This document shows positions 25,309-34,296 of a stretch of 64,000 bases of DNA, one piece after another (positions within the stretch are counted from its first letter, which is position 1; every line of letters begins with the position of its first letter). The stretch spans positions 124,001 through 188,000 of the forward strand of contig NZ_JAYFUM010000005.1 of NCBI RefSeq assembly GCF_034929435.1. Reading direction: 5' to 3'. Source of the DNA: Arcicella rigui. GTDB taxonomy: Bacteria; Bacteroidota; Bacteroidia; Cytophagales; Spirosomataceae. Position numbers and translations under genes: made by a program. The notes under the pieces are model-generated. The model saw nothing but the letters and a program-made list of their open reading frames with translations. It was not told where the DNA came from and ran no database searches.

Positions 25309-26367
25309 ATGAGTGCAAAGAATCGTCAAATTGTATTGCATATTTTGGCTTGTGTAAGTTTTATGTCTTTACCAGTCATATTTATGTCACGTACTGAAAA
25401 AACCTTTTTCGAGATGTTCAATCCATTGGGAATAAGGGTTTTTGTTTTGTACTTTTTGCTACTTGTTTACTTTTACGTCAACTACTTTGTGCTGATTCCC
25501 TTCTTATTTTTCAAAAGACAATACTTTAGTTTTGCAGGAATCCAAATCTTTATTTTTTTACTGATTATCATTTTACCAAATGCTTTTTTGCACGATTTAC
25601 CTCGTGGTAAAGAATCTTTTATAGGTCCACTTCCGCCACCTTCTGAGAAAATGCTTCATGGAAATGGCTTTCCGCCTCCACCAACCGAAGGCGGAGACAT
25701 CCTAACTCAAGAGGCTTTTTTCTTTTTGTTAATGCTTTCATTTTCTTTGATGTTGCGAATTAGCAATCGTTGGAAACAGACTGAAAAAGAGAAACTTAAT
25801 GCAGAATTGTCGTACCTGAAAGCACAGATAAATCCTCATTTCTTGTTCAATACCCTCAACAGTATTTATGCTTTAGCGATAGAAAAATCAGACAAAACGC
25901 CCGAAGCCGTAGTGAAATTATCGGGAATGATGCGTTATGTACTCAGCGAATCCTCGAACGAATATGTTTCTTTGGAAAAAGAAATTTCCTACATTCGGAG
26001 TTACATAGATTTGCAAAGTATTCGCTTTGAAGACACAATCAATCTTAGTTTTTCGATTTCGGGAACAACGTTTGGCAAAAAAATAGCTCCACTTATTTTG
26101 ATTCCTTTTATCGAAAATGCCTTCAAACACGGCATCAATGCCGAAGAAGATTCAGTCATAAAAATTGATATTTCGATTGTTGAAAATATGCTCAAATTGT
26201 ATGTTTTTAATAACAAAGTAAGCATTCATCTTTCTGAAGAAAGTAAAAGTGGTGTCGGGATTTTGAATACAAGCAATCGCCTTCAATTGTTGTATGCTGG
26301 AGCTTATGAGTTAGTCATCAACGATGAAGAAAAATATTATGAAGCACATTTAACTATTCACTTGTAA
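25309..26367 (+). CDS. LytS-type sensor histidine kinase
   Basis: A 352-residue kinase of the His_kinase (PF06580) family. The N-terminal 150 residues hold four membrane segments with little outside the membrane, except a proline-rich loop (GPLPPPSEK and FPPPPTEGG) between the third and fourth. The phosphoacceptor is His177 in LKAQINPHFLFNTLNSIYALA. The ATPase part has the N box LILIPFIENAFKHGI, and the glycine box GVGILNTSNRL is near the end. It feeds the LytTR response regulator that starts one base after its stop codon, so they are certainly co-expressed. The stimulus is unknown. Confidence 0.93.
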   Translation: MSAKNRQIVLHILACVSFMSLPVIFMSRTEKTFFEMFNPLGIRVFVLYFLLLVYFYVNYFVLIPFLFFKRQYFSFAGIQIFIFLLIIILPNAFLHDLPRGKESFIGPLPPPSEKMLHGNGFPPPPTEGGDILTQEAFFFLLMLSFSLMLRISNRWKQTEKEKLNAELSYLKAQINPHFLFNTLNSIYALAIEKSDKTPEAVVKLSGMMRYVLSESSNEYVSLEKEISYIRSYIDLQSIRFEDTINLSFSISGTTFGKKIAPLILIPFIENAFKHGINAEEDSVIKIDISIVENMLKLYVFNNKVSIHLSEESKSGVGILNTSNRLQLLYAGAYELVINDEEKYYEAHLTIHL

Positions 26368-26368
26368 A

Positions 26369-27055
26369 ATGAAAGCCATTGCTATTGACGACGAAGTACT
26401 TGCCCTAAAAGTAATTGCTAATTTCTGTGAGAAGTTAGACTTTGTTACTTTAGAAAAGACCTTTCACAAACCCAATGAAGCCCTTCGGTATCTTGCCGAA
26501 AATGACATAGATTTACTTTTTTTAGACATCAATATGCCTGCACTGACGGGAATCGAATTGTATAAATCATTGAAAAAGAATACTTTGGTGATTTTTACAA
26601 CTGCTTTTTCGGAGTATGCCGTTGAAGGTTTTAATCTGAATGCCGTCGATTATTTATTGAAACCATTTACTTTCGAACGTTTTCTACAAGGTGTCAATAA
26701 AGCTCATTATTTATTCAAAACTCAAGAAAAAACTCAAGCTGAAACAGAGCAGTATATTTTTATTCGGGCAGATTATAGCCTTCATAAAATTGCCTTGAAT
26801 CAGATTTTATACATCGAAGGTTTGGACGATTATCTCAAAATTCACCTTCAAAATGCAAAGCCCATTGTTGCCAGAATAACGATGAAAGCCATGCTTGAAA
26901 AACTACCCGAAAAAGAGTACATCAGAGTACACCGCTCGTTTATTGTACCTTTTGCTCGAATTGATAGCGTTCGTAACAAAACGATTCAGTTGGGAAATGA
27001 AGAAATCCCGATTGGCGTAAGTTATGAGAAAGAGTTTTTTCAACATTTTAAATAA
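26369..27055 (+). CDS. LytTR family response regulator
   Basis: A 228-residue regulator. The receiver domain (1-120) has the acidic pair DD at 7-8, the phosphoacceptor Asp53 in FLDINMP, Thr83 in FTTAFSEYA and Lys103 in LLKPF. The LytTR DNA-binding domain (about 125-228) has the HRSFIV signature near the C-terminal third. Such pairs in Bacteroidota often control nearby membrane or transport genes. The following spacer of about 130 bases has no terminator, so the pirin-like gene may be a target or read-through partner. Confidence 0.94.
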   Translation: MKAIAIDDEVLALKVIANFCEKLDFVTLEKTFHKPNEALRYLAENDIDLLFLDINMPALTGIELYKSLKKNTLVIFTTAFSEYAVEGFNLNAVDYLLKPFTFERFLQGVNKAHYLFKTQEKTQAETEQYIFIRADYSLHKIALNQILYIEGLDDYLKIHLQNAKPIVARITMKAMLEKLPEKEYIRVHRSFIVPFARIDSVRNKTIQLGNEEIPIGVSYEKEFFQHFK

Positions 27056-27186
27056 GATTAATCTTAGCAATCTTTTCATTCTCCGTTACAATTCCTGCAT
27101 TTACCTCAATTCTTCTCATTCTCGTAATATTGATTCTCGATTTAGCGTATTCTCTGGCAAATCGGAAAATTTAATATTACGCAATC

Positions 27187-27897
27187 ATGCTTCTTCAAAC
27201 TGAGGGTAGAATTTACTTACACGAACAGCGAGGTTTTTCGGCTGGTACTGGATTCAACAGTTTCCATACTTTCAATTATGGGCAATATTTTGATGAAAGT
27301 AGAGTGCCTTTTGGTGGCTTAAAAGTTTTCAACGAAGATGTACTTGTGGCTGGCGAAAGCCTCAAAATGCAAATTCAAGAAGATTGCAAGGTGATGATTT
27401 TGCCTCTTGTAGGTGGAATAGAACTAAAACGCAAAGGTGTAGAAAGCGAGTTTTTAGGAACAGAACAAGTAGTGTTTTTTTTAGGAAAAAAAGATTCAGA
27501 ATATGAAATCTGTAACCCGTATCAGGCTGAAACGGTGAGCTTTTTACAGATTTGGCTTCGTGTGGAAGAAGTATCATCAACGCTTGAAGATACTACGAAA
27601 ATTGTCAGTTTTAATCTTTCGACTAAAAACGAGCTTTTGCCAATTACTACGCAACGAGATACAATTTTTATTGGTCAATATGATGGACGAACCGATGGTT
27701 CTTACAGCTTGAAAAATCCCCGAAATGGTGTTTTTGTTTTTGCGATTGCTGGAGTTTTTGAAGTGCAAGACAGGCTTTTGCATCCCAAAGACGCTTTGGC
27801 ATTATGGAATTTCTCTGAGCTTGAAAACGCAGTAGTTGAATTTGAAGCCCTTTCAAATGAAGCTGTATTGCTGTTATTAGAAATACCCTTAAAGTAA
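27187..27897 (+). CDS. Pirin-like bicupin protein
   Basis: A 236-residue protein of the pirin/YhaK group. It has two cupin barrels: the first includes HTFNYGQYFDESRVPFGGLKVFNED (residues 27-51), and the second starts after about residue 145. Some pirins act as quercetin dioxygenases, others are redox sensors. The metal histidines of the active pirins are only partly present here: His27 is seen, but no clear HxH follows. It is therefore a divergent member, and enzyme activity is uncertain. Confidence 0.78.
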   Translation: MLLQTEGRIYLHEQRGFSAGTGFNSFHTFNYGQYFDESRVPFGGLKVFNEDVLVAGESLKMQIQEDCKVMILPLVGGIELKRKGVESEFLGTEQVVFFLGKKDSEYEICNPYQAETVSFLQIWLRVEEVSSTLEDTTKIVSFNLSTKNELLPITTQRDTIFIGQYDGRTDGSYSLKNPRNGVFVFAIAGVFEVQDRLLHPKDALALWNFSELENAVVEFEALSNEAVLLLLEIPLK

Positions 27898-27910
27898 ACA
27901 AATCAGTAAT

Positions 27911-27945
27911 AAAACTCCTCATTCAAAATTCATCACTCACAATTT
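27911..27945. repeat. Heptanucleotide array upstream of the dioxygenase-like gene
   Basis: Five units, for example AAAACTC, CTCATTC and ATCACTC, in the CTCA sense. AAAACTC also occurs at 11964, 23482 and 46789. No opposite array was seen. Confidence 0.6.
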
Positions 27946-27978
27946 TCTTATAATGAAACCCCTTAAATTAATTATAAA

Positions 27979-28716
27979 ATGAAAAGAATTGATTTTTTAA
28001 AAAGAAGCTTTGGCTCACTTGGTACAGCCGCCATTGCAGTACCCATTTTAGCTGCTTGTAAAGAAGAAGAAATTACGGCTGCAAGTACCACCACTACTAC
28101 TACCAGCGGTACAACTACCACTACAACACCTTCAAGTTGTTCGGTAACAAATGCAGAAACCGAAGGCCCTTTTCCAACAAAAACGCCTTCTTCTTTAGTC
28201 ATCAAAGACATTACTTCTGACAGAAAAGGAACACCGCTGACGATTAATATTTATATTAGAAATGTGAACAATAGCTGTGAAATTTTAGCCAATGCGATTG
28301 TTGATATTTGGCATTGTGATGCCGCAGGCGAGTACTCGCAATATGGCGGAACAAATATGCAAAAGACCGATTATACTTCTGTAAACTTCCTAAGAGGCAG
28401 ACAAAGTACAGACTCAACAGGTTTGGCGGCTTTTACAAGTATTTATCCGGGCTGGTATTCGTCAAGAGCACCTCATATTCACGTACATATTTATAATAGC
28501 TCAGGTACTTCATTGTTAGTAACACAAATTGCATTCCCAGAAGATGTAAGTGCTGTTGTGTACGCACAAGGAGTTTATGCCAGTCATGGACAGGCAGATA
28601 CTAAAAATGCCAGTGATAATGTTTTCGGAGATGGTTTTACCAATGAGTTGGCAACCGTTACAGGAAGTGCTTCAGCAGGCTATGTACTTACTCATATTAT
28701 TTATGTTAAAGCTTAA
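27979..28716 (+). CDS. Intradiol ring-cleavage dioxygenase-like lipoprotein
   Basis: A 245-residue protein. It begins with MKRIDFLKRSFGSLGTAAIA and a lipobox-like AAC at about residue 28, so it is probably a lipoprotein. A low-complexity linker rich in threonine (about 38-54) follows. The rest is the catechol-dioxygenase beta fold, with NAETEGPF, ANAIVDIWHCDAAGEYSQY, FLRGRQSTD and YPGWYSSRAPHIHVHIY. The Tyr, Tyr, His and His residues that hold Fe(III) in the enzymes appear to be present. Secreted members are common in Bacteroidota, and the natural substrate is unknown. A strong terminator follows directly. Confidence 0.87.
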   Translation: MKRIDFLKRSFGSLGTAAIAVPILAACKEEEITAASTTTTTTSGTTTTTTPSSCSVTNAETEGPFPTKTPSSLVIKDITSDRKGTPLTINIYIRNVNNSCEILANAIVDIWHCDAAGEYSQYGGTNMQKTDYTSVNFLRGRQSTDSTGLAAFTSIYPGWYSSRAPHIHVHIYNSSGTSLLVTQIAFPEDVSAVVYAQGVYASHGQADTKNASDNVFGDGFTNELATVTGSASAGYVLTHIIYVKA

Positions 28717-28723
28717 ATTGACC

Positions 28724-28762
28724 AACCTCCAAGTATTGTTCGTCAATTACTTGGAGGTTTTT
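28724..28762 (+). terminator. Rho-independent terminator of the dioxygenase-like gene
   Basis: AACCTCCAAGTA (28724-28735) and TACTTGGAGGTT (28748-28759) form a perfect 12-base stem with a 12-base loop, followed by a T run to 28762. It ends 8 bases before the next start codon. Confidence 0.92.
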
Positions 28763-28770
28763 CTTATACC

Positions 28771-29286
28771 ATGCCAAAAGGAAACGTAAGATTTGCTTAT
28801 CGGATTGTTATCAATCAACATTCCAGCACTGCTTGGGAGAAGTACTTATGGGAAAGTACTTACCAAGAATTTCTGATGCAAGCCCAATTGTTTAATGATA
28901 AAGCCCAACCCGCCCTTACTTTTAAGGAGTTACTGAGCAAAAATGAAAAAGCAGAGCAATTACATTTTTTGGTAAGTACGGCGGCACATCCTTATATTTT
29001 ACAATGGAAAGGTAAAATATATCACTTGGCTGATACTTTGGGTAATAATTTTATGCCCTTCAATTATTGTCAATTAGACATTATTGACTCAAACATCAAG
29101 GACATCAAAGCCCACGAAATTGGTCTTACCTTTTATACCCCCGTACTTTCTTTGATTGATATTTGGGAAGGTCATTACCTAATTTCTTTAGACGAAAACC
29201 TCCAAAACCTTTCAGAAGGTTTAGAAACATTGATGTACAAAATGCAAAACCGTTTGTCGATTGCGTATTTCAAGCCTATTGTTTAA
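28771..29286 (+). CDS. Hypothetical protein
   Basis: A 171-residue protein that I do not recognise. It has no signal peptide or membrane segment and looks soluble and cytoplasmic, with an even spread of charged residues and aromatic clusters such as TAWEKYLWESTYQEF near residue 20. Its start lies only 8 bases after a terminator, so its promoter would have to overlap the end of the dioxygenase-like gene. Its last 11 bases overlap the end of the convergent cotH gene. Reading frame and codon use are consistent with a real gene. Confidence 0.65.
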   Translation: MPKGNVRFAYRIVINQHSSTAWEKYLWESTYQEFLMQAQLFNDKAQPALTFKELLSKNEKAEQLHFLVSTAAHPYILQWKGKIYHLADTLGNNFMPFNYCQLDIIDSNIKDIKAHEIGLTFYTPVLSLIDIWEGHYLISLDENLQNLSEGLETLMYKMQNRLSIAYFKPIV

Positions 29287-30925
29287 TAAGTTTTGCTCGT
29301 TCTACTGGAATGCCATCTAACTGATAATCTAAAATATAAGTACCTTTTGATAGATTGTCGGCATTGATAGGTAGCAGATAAGTATCAGTACTTTGAATTT
29401 CGTCCACCAATAGTTGAACTACTTTCCCGTTTAAATCATACAGCGAAAGTGTGACTTTCCCTTTTTTGAAAACTTGATATTCAATTTTTGAATCATTTTC
29501 GATAGGGTTTTTCAGAACTTTAAGCGGTGTTTCTTTGGATTGAAAAGGTTCGTTGGCAAGTGTTAAACCAAACTCGCTAAATTGTGAATCTAACCAAGAA
29601 GTACGAGTACGAATCCAATCTTTCAAGAAATCTACTTCGTTTTGGTAGGTACTTCCAATATAGTAATTTGGCCAAACATATTTGCCCATTACATTTGGCC
29701 ATCGGCTGAAATTTCTCTTTAGAGCGTCTTGCAAAGGAGCTGCCGCAGAGTCTATCCACGAATTAATAGTCTCAGTTTTGAAAATAGTTTTTCGTAAGGC
29801 TATCCAACGGTTGGCAGCTTTTGCCTTAAATTCAGAATCTTGTGCTAAACGTTGCCACCAGAAAGGAGCAGGAAAAACATCACCTTGTGGAATAGCGATG
29901 TCATTAATTTTGTATTGCCAACCAGATGTTTTATATCCATCATAATAATCTGCATTGCCAAAAGCCAAGTTATAGTCCCAAGCTGGACCCATTTTAATTT
30001 TACCGCCTTTGGTATTTTTCTCTTTGTAGAAATAAGCACTCAAACGATAGCCATCTACATTTTTTACAAATTCAGTAATTAAAAAATAATCAACAAAAGT
30101 ATCAATGTCGCACATTTCTCGCCATTTTGCTACTGGGCTATCAAAGTCTGGAGCTAAAAGAGCTGTTTCAAAATTATTGACATAATTTTTGATATAGTCG
30201 AATTGCTGTGTTGTAATATCTGCAAATTTTGGGTATTCAACTTGAAAAAAAGTTTTGGAATTGCCAAAAGGAGTTACATTCGTATTTGTCCAGCTTTTTG
30301 AAGTAGCACCAGACGTTTTGTCAATTTTAATAATATATCCGCCCGTTACATCGTCGCCTGTATTATCAGTAGATTTTAGGGTAGAAATATCAACTCTGTT
30401 TTTATCTTTTTTGATTTTTTCCATCAAAATGTACAAACCTTCATAGTTATTGTTAAGTACTACTTCGCAATAACGAGTACGGGTGGCATATCGCCCCATT
30501 TTGTTTACTAAGTCGTAAGTGAGTACGTCTCTCAGAAAGGTTTTGTCATTATAAGAAGCATTCAAAACCCAGTCGGATTCTTCTGGTAATCCCAAAGGGT
30601 TGATTTTTAAGCTTTTTCCTGAAACATCAGCCCAAGTTTCAAGTCCGTAAGGCTTTTTAGGGAAAAGTTCTCTGGAAGAAGAGCCTCTTTGTTCGATACC
30701 TGCCAATCCTTTATAGACATTGGCAGGGTCGTTTACGTTATTCAAACGACCATTGCCATTGTGTATAAATTCTATATTAGCTAATATTTTTGGCTCATCT
30801 GGAATAGCGTTGCCATTGGTATTTATCTTTAAAATAGGAAGATTTGAACTTGTCAGACTTTGTCCAAAACAAAAAGACGTACTTAGTAATAAAGCTATTA
30901 CGAAGTTTGAAATATTCTTATTCAT
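29276..30925 (-). CDS. CotH kinase family protein with type IX secretion sorting domain
   Basis: A 549-residue secreted protein with signal peptide MNKNISNFVIALLLSTSFCFGQ. The CotH domain (about 45-420) has the landmarks QRGSSSRELFPKKPYGLET, NDKTFLRDVLTYDL, EGLYILMEKIKKDK, YIIKIDK and WDYNLAFGNADY, the last being the metal-binding part. CotH of Bacillus spores is an atypical kinase that phosphorylates a coat protein. The C-terminal 85 residues form a type A sorting domain (LYDLNGKVVQLL and LSKGTYILDYQLDG), which sends the protein through the type IX system to the surface or medium. A cell-surface protein kinase role is plausible but unproved. Confidence 0.92.
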   Translation of the reverse strand: MNKNISNFVIALLLSTSFCFGQSLTSSNLPILKINTNGNAIPDEPKILANIEFIHNGNGRLNNVNDPANVYKGLAGIEQRGSSSRELFPKKPYGLETWADVSGKSLKINPLGLPEESDWVLNASYNDKTFLRDVLTYDLVNKMGRYATRTRYCEVVLNNNYEGLYILMEKIKKDKNRVDISTLKSTDNTGDDVTGGYIIKIDKTSGATSKSWTNTNVTPFGNSKTFFQVEYPKFADITTQQFDYIKNYVNNFETALLAPDFDSPVAKWREMCDIDTFVDYFLITEFVKNVDGYRLSAYFYKEKNTKGGKIKMGPAWDYNLAFGNADYYDGYKTSGWQYKINDIAIPQGDVFPAPFWWQRLAQDSEFKAKAANRWIALRKTIFKTETINSWIDSAAAPLQDALKRNFSRWPNVMGKYVWPNYYIGSTYQNEVDFLKDWIRTRTSWLDSQFSEFGLTLANEPFQSKETPLKVLKNPIENDSKIEYQVFKKGKVTLSLYDLNGKVVQLLVDEIQSTDTYLLPINADNLSKGTYILDYQLDGIPVERAKLIKQ

Positions 30926-30942
30926 ATAAAATTTAGGATAAT

Positions 30943-33900
30943 TTAGAAATCATACCCTAAAGTTATATAAGAAATCGGAGTTTTTACTTCTTTATTATCT
31001 ACCCCCCAACCAAGGTCATACTTCACAAAATATCCGAATATGGTAGTTCTTGCTCCTACACCATAACCAATTAAAAATGGATTACGGAAGTCGGTCACTG
31101 TGGCTTGGAATGGATTTGGCGAACCTCCTACAATAATGGTATTGAAACCATTTTTTCTGGCAAATGGACTTGCTCCTGTCCAGGCAGAGCCAACATCTGT
31201 AAAGCCAATAAATTGTAAGTTTTTGAAGAAATTACTGTAAATAGTGCCATTGTATAGATACTTGGCAACTGGAATACGAATTTCAGCATTGAATAACAAA
31301 TGGCTTACGCCTGATAATTTATTGATATTAAATCCACGGAGCGGAGTGGCATAATCTAAGAAGAAAACATCTTTATTATCTACTTTGGCACTGGTACTGT
31401 TAGCTTCTAAAGGATTAAAGGGGTTACCAGTATCATTACGAGTTTCGTATTGAATATTTAACCAGTTGTCCATACCGCCCATGACAGTTTGTTTGGGCGA
31501 AAATCCAAAAGAGTGCCCACCAGAGAAGCGTCCAGCCAACACGATTCCTTTTCCAATTTTGATGTAATGACGAAGGTCAACATAAAGTCTATCAAATCCG
31601 TCAGTCTTATTTGCCAAGCCTGAGTAATGTTCAAAACGAGCTCTGAAACGAGTACCTTCCAGTGTATTCAAAGCAGTGCTAATGGTATTGTCGTAAACAA
31701 ATTCAACTTTTCCACCGAGGTAATTTGAAAAACCATCAGGAGTACTTAGGTTAACCAAATCCAAAAATCTGTTTGAAGTATATGATGGCGAAAATGATAC
31801 TCGTGTATTGGTATTGATTGGATACGTTGCCGAAACCGATAATCTATTGAAATGATACTTCTTCAATACACTTTCGCTTTCTTCATTAATGATTCTTCTG
31901 TCAAATCGAATGCCATAATCAATTCTGTTTGCCAAGTAAGCGTATTCGCCCCAGAAGTCAGAATTTTTTAGATTAGGAGTTACAAAAACGCCTCCTTGTA
32001 AATGATGATTTTCTAATAAATCATTCATATTGATTGTTCCTTTTAGTCCAAAACCTCTCTGTGGAAGTGGGTCTATCAAGAAATCTAAATCAGTATTATT
32101 TACCACAAATGGATTGTTGTAGTCAACAGGTGCTTTTATTTTGATATTGTCTTTTCGGCTTTGTTTTGCTGAAATGATTTTTTCTACTCTGTTCTTTTTA
32201 ACGTTTTCGTTGCTATTCGTCGTAGGCGTTTTACTTACCGAAGGATTATCAAAAGCATAATTATCAGTATCTATTTCGCCTTTCTCGAATACAATTTTAG
32301 GGTTTTTGTTAGGAGTATTATTGGGTTCAACTTTAGTGGTTTTTGTATCTTCTTCATTATGACTATTTGTAGAGATATTGGCTTGACTGCTCTGTTGAAT
32401 TCCGTACAAGCGAACATTTCTGAGAGTATGCGGAAGATTTACTTTATTACTAAAATCAGCATTTGCCAGATAAACAATAATTTCTTGATTGTTTTCTAAT
32501 GATTTGTAAACCAAACTATTGGTAGTAGCGGTATAGTCAAAATCGTCAATGTCATTTTTGAAATTTGATACTTGCGTAACGGTAGAATCACCCGCAACTA
32601 ATCGATAAATATTTCTAATGCCTTTCTCGTCGCTTAGGAAATATACGGTACTTCCGTCGGTAACAATCGGACGTGAAATTGTTCCTAACGAATCTACCAA
32701 ACGTTTTAATTTAGTTGCTTGTGGTTTACCTTCGTGTAGGTACAAATCAAAACGGTTGTTCACGCTTTTATAAGTTCCTTTGTCGGCATCTAAAGTGTCT
32801 TTCAAACGATTGGACGTGAAAATCACTTTTCCTGCATTTCCAACAAATTGTGGACAAAGGTCATCGTACAAATCGTTGGTAAGTTGTTGCACTCTACCTC
32901 TTGATACTTCGTACAAAAACAAGTCGTTTTGTCCTTTACTGATGGCACTCATAATTATGGAAGTTCCATTATCAGCAATATCAAAATCTTGTACTTGGTC
33001 GAAATCCTTTAAGATTTTTCTGGCGAAAAATTTCCCTGTTAAATCTTTAGAAGTAATATCAGAATAAATACTTAAAACCATATCACCCTGATTTTCATAT
33101 ATCACCGCTAAAGTTCCGCCTTTCGTCCAAGATAAAAGTGGCGTATTATAATCCACTGCTTGCTTCAATGTTTTGAAGCCAGAAGTAAGCAATAAGGCTC
33201 TTTTTTTCGTTTTTACATCTAAAATTTCAACACTTGATTTCCCAAGTTCATTACGAGAATAAGCAATAAAAGCTCCGTCAGGGCTAATTTTAAACTTACT
33301 GATTTTACTACTGCTATTGAATTTATCTTCGTCAATCTTAAAATCATATTTATTGTTCTGGTAGCTACTATTTACTTGTTCAGCTCCGCTGGTATAATAC
33401 TCACGCCATTCTTTGATGAATCGGCTGTAAGGCATTCCGATACTGCTTGAAATAGACGTTTGCTCGTTTCTGATAATACGAGTAAGGTTTAAAATATTAG
33501 CAATATTATCTTTTCCGTACTTTTCAGCAATGTAATTCCAAATAGACTGACCGACCAATTCGGCTTCTTTATCAGTAGTAAAATTGGGCTTTTTAATATA
33601 TTTATTCGTGATGGCATCACGCATATAAGTGTCCATTTCCGTACTCCAACCCTCGGCGATGTAGCTTGTAATACCGTTGAGATACCATTCGGGTACACTG
33701 AGTAATAATGAATTTTGTAAAGATTCTTTCACACTTCCGCCATAAAGCATATCATGTACAAATACTTGTGAAATCTCTTTGGCAAGCTTTTTCTTAAAAC
33801 TTGAGGCACTACCAGTATAGGCAACTTCTACACGAGATTTTGATAAATTTTCTTCACGAATTTCTTTTTCGCTCGAAAGTTTCAAGCCTACATTACTTTG

Positions 33901-34194
33901 GTTGAGGTCTTGCGTAGCATTGTAAACGAAAATTTTTGTTTTCGTAAAAGGAGAGTAGCCTAAAATTTCGGTAATGCGGTCGAATTCAGATTCGGCCAAT
34001 TGGGCAGCTAAAGTGGCAGTAGCTTGTCCACCTTCATAAAAGTAAATTTCAAAATTCTGTGAAGCCAATACTTTCCATTTGAACGGACGGTATTGAATAC
34101 GGTTTTTACCGAAAGGTTCTTGTGTAGGTAAAAAATTCTGAGCAAACGAGTAAGAAGTAGTCAGAATAAAAAATATTGGTAATAATTTTCTCAT
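30943..34194 (-). CDS. Large propeller plus outer-membrane barrel protein
   Basis: A 1083-residue protein with signal peptide (MRKLLPIFFILTTSYSFAQ). Three parts are visible. Residues about 20-270 contain FEIYFYEGGQATATLAAQLAE and VPEWYLNGITSYIAEGW, which look like a peptidase MA-like domain without the HExxH motif. About 290-640 carry WD40/TolB-like propeller blades (SPDGAFIAYSRNE and IIMSAISKGQNDLFLY). After a charged, asparagine-rich linker (about 640-730) the last 350 residues resemble the BamA/TamA surface-antigen barrel and end in ISYITLGYDF. It would sit in the outer membrane with a periplasmic propeller. Similar proteins occur in Bacteroidota without known function. The ATG at 34194 was chosen because the longer frame lacks a signal peptide. 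Confidence 0.85.
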   Translation of the reverse strand: MRKLLPIFFILTTSYSFAQNFLPTQEPFGKNRIQYRPFKWKVLASQNFEIYFYEGGQATATLAAQLAESEFDRITEILGYSPFTKTKIFVYNATQDLNQSNVGLKLSSEKEIREENLSKSRVEVAYTGSASSFKKKLAKEISQVFVHDMLYGGSVKESLQNSLLLSVPEWYLNGITSYIAEGWSTEMDTYMRDAITNKYIKKPNFTTDKEAELVGQSIWNYIAEKYGKDNIANILNLTRIIRNEQTSISSSIGMPYSRFIKEWREYYTSGAEQVNSSYQNNKYDFKIDEDKFNSSSKISKFKISPDGAFIAYSRNELGKSSVEILDVKTKKRALLLTSGFKTLKQAVDYNTPLLSWTKGGTLAVIYENQGDMVLSIYSDITSKDLTGKFFARKILKDFDQVQDFDIADNGTSIIMSAISKGQNDLFLYEVSRGRVQQLTNDLYDDLCPQFVGNAGKVIFTSNRLKDTLDADKGTYKSVNNRFDLYLHEGKPQATKLKRLVDSLGTISRPIVTDGSTVYFLSDEKGIRNIYRLVAGDSTVTQVSNFKNDIDDFDYTATTNSLVYKSLENNQEIIVYLANADFSNKVNLPHTLRNVRLYGIQQSSQANISTNSHNEEDTKTTKVEPNNTPNKNPKIVFEKGEIDTDNYAFDNPSVSKTPTTNSNENVKKNRVEKIISAKQSRKDNIKIKAPVDYNNPFVVNNTDLDFLIDPLPQRGFGLKGTINMNDLLENHHLQGGVFVTPNLKNSDFWGEYAYLANRIDYGIRFDRRIINEESESVLKKYHFNRLSVSATYPINTNTRVSFSPSYTSNRFLDLVNLSTPDGFSNYLGGKVEFVYDNTISTALNTLEGTRFRARFEHYSGLANKTDGFDRLYVDLRHYIKIGKGIVLAGRFSGGHSFGFSPKQTVMGGMDNWLNIQYETRNDTGNPFNPLEANSTSAKVDNKDVFFLDYATPLRGFNINKLSGVSHLLFNAEIRIPVAKYLYNGTIYSNFFKNLQFIGFTDVGSAWTGASPFARKNGFNTIIVGGSPNPFQATVTDFRNPFLIGYGVGARTTIFGYFVKYDLGWGVDNKEVKTPISYITLGYDF

Positions 34195-34296
34195 TGTTTT
34201 AGGACGAAGTTTAGGGGCTTTTCTTCGTAAAATACCATTATTTATGAAGAAATAGAAGACGTATTTACTCATAAAAAAAGAATGGTAATTCATCAA

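Noticed and set aside
34195..34296. N-terminal extension of the propeller-barrel gene that abuts the next gene
   Set aside because: Only the form starting at 34194 begins with a clear signal peptide.
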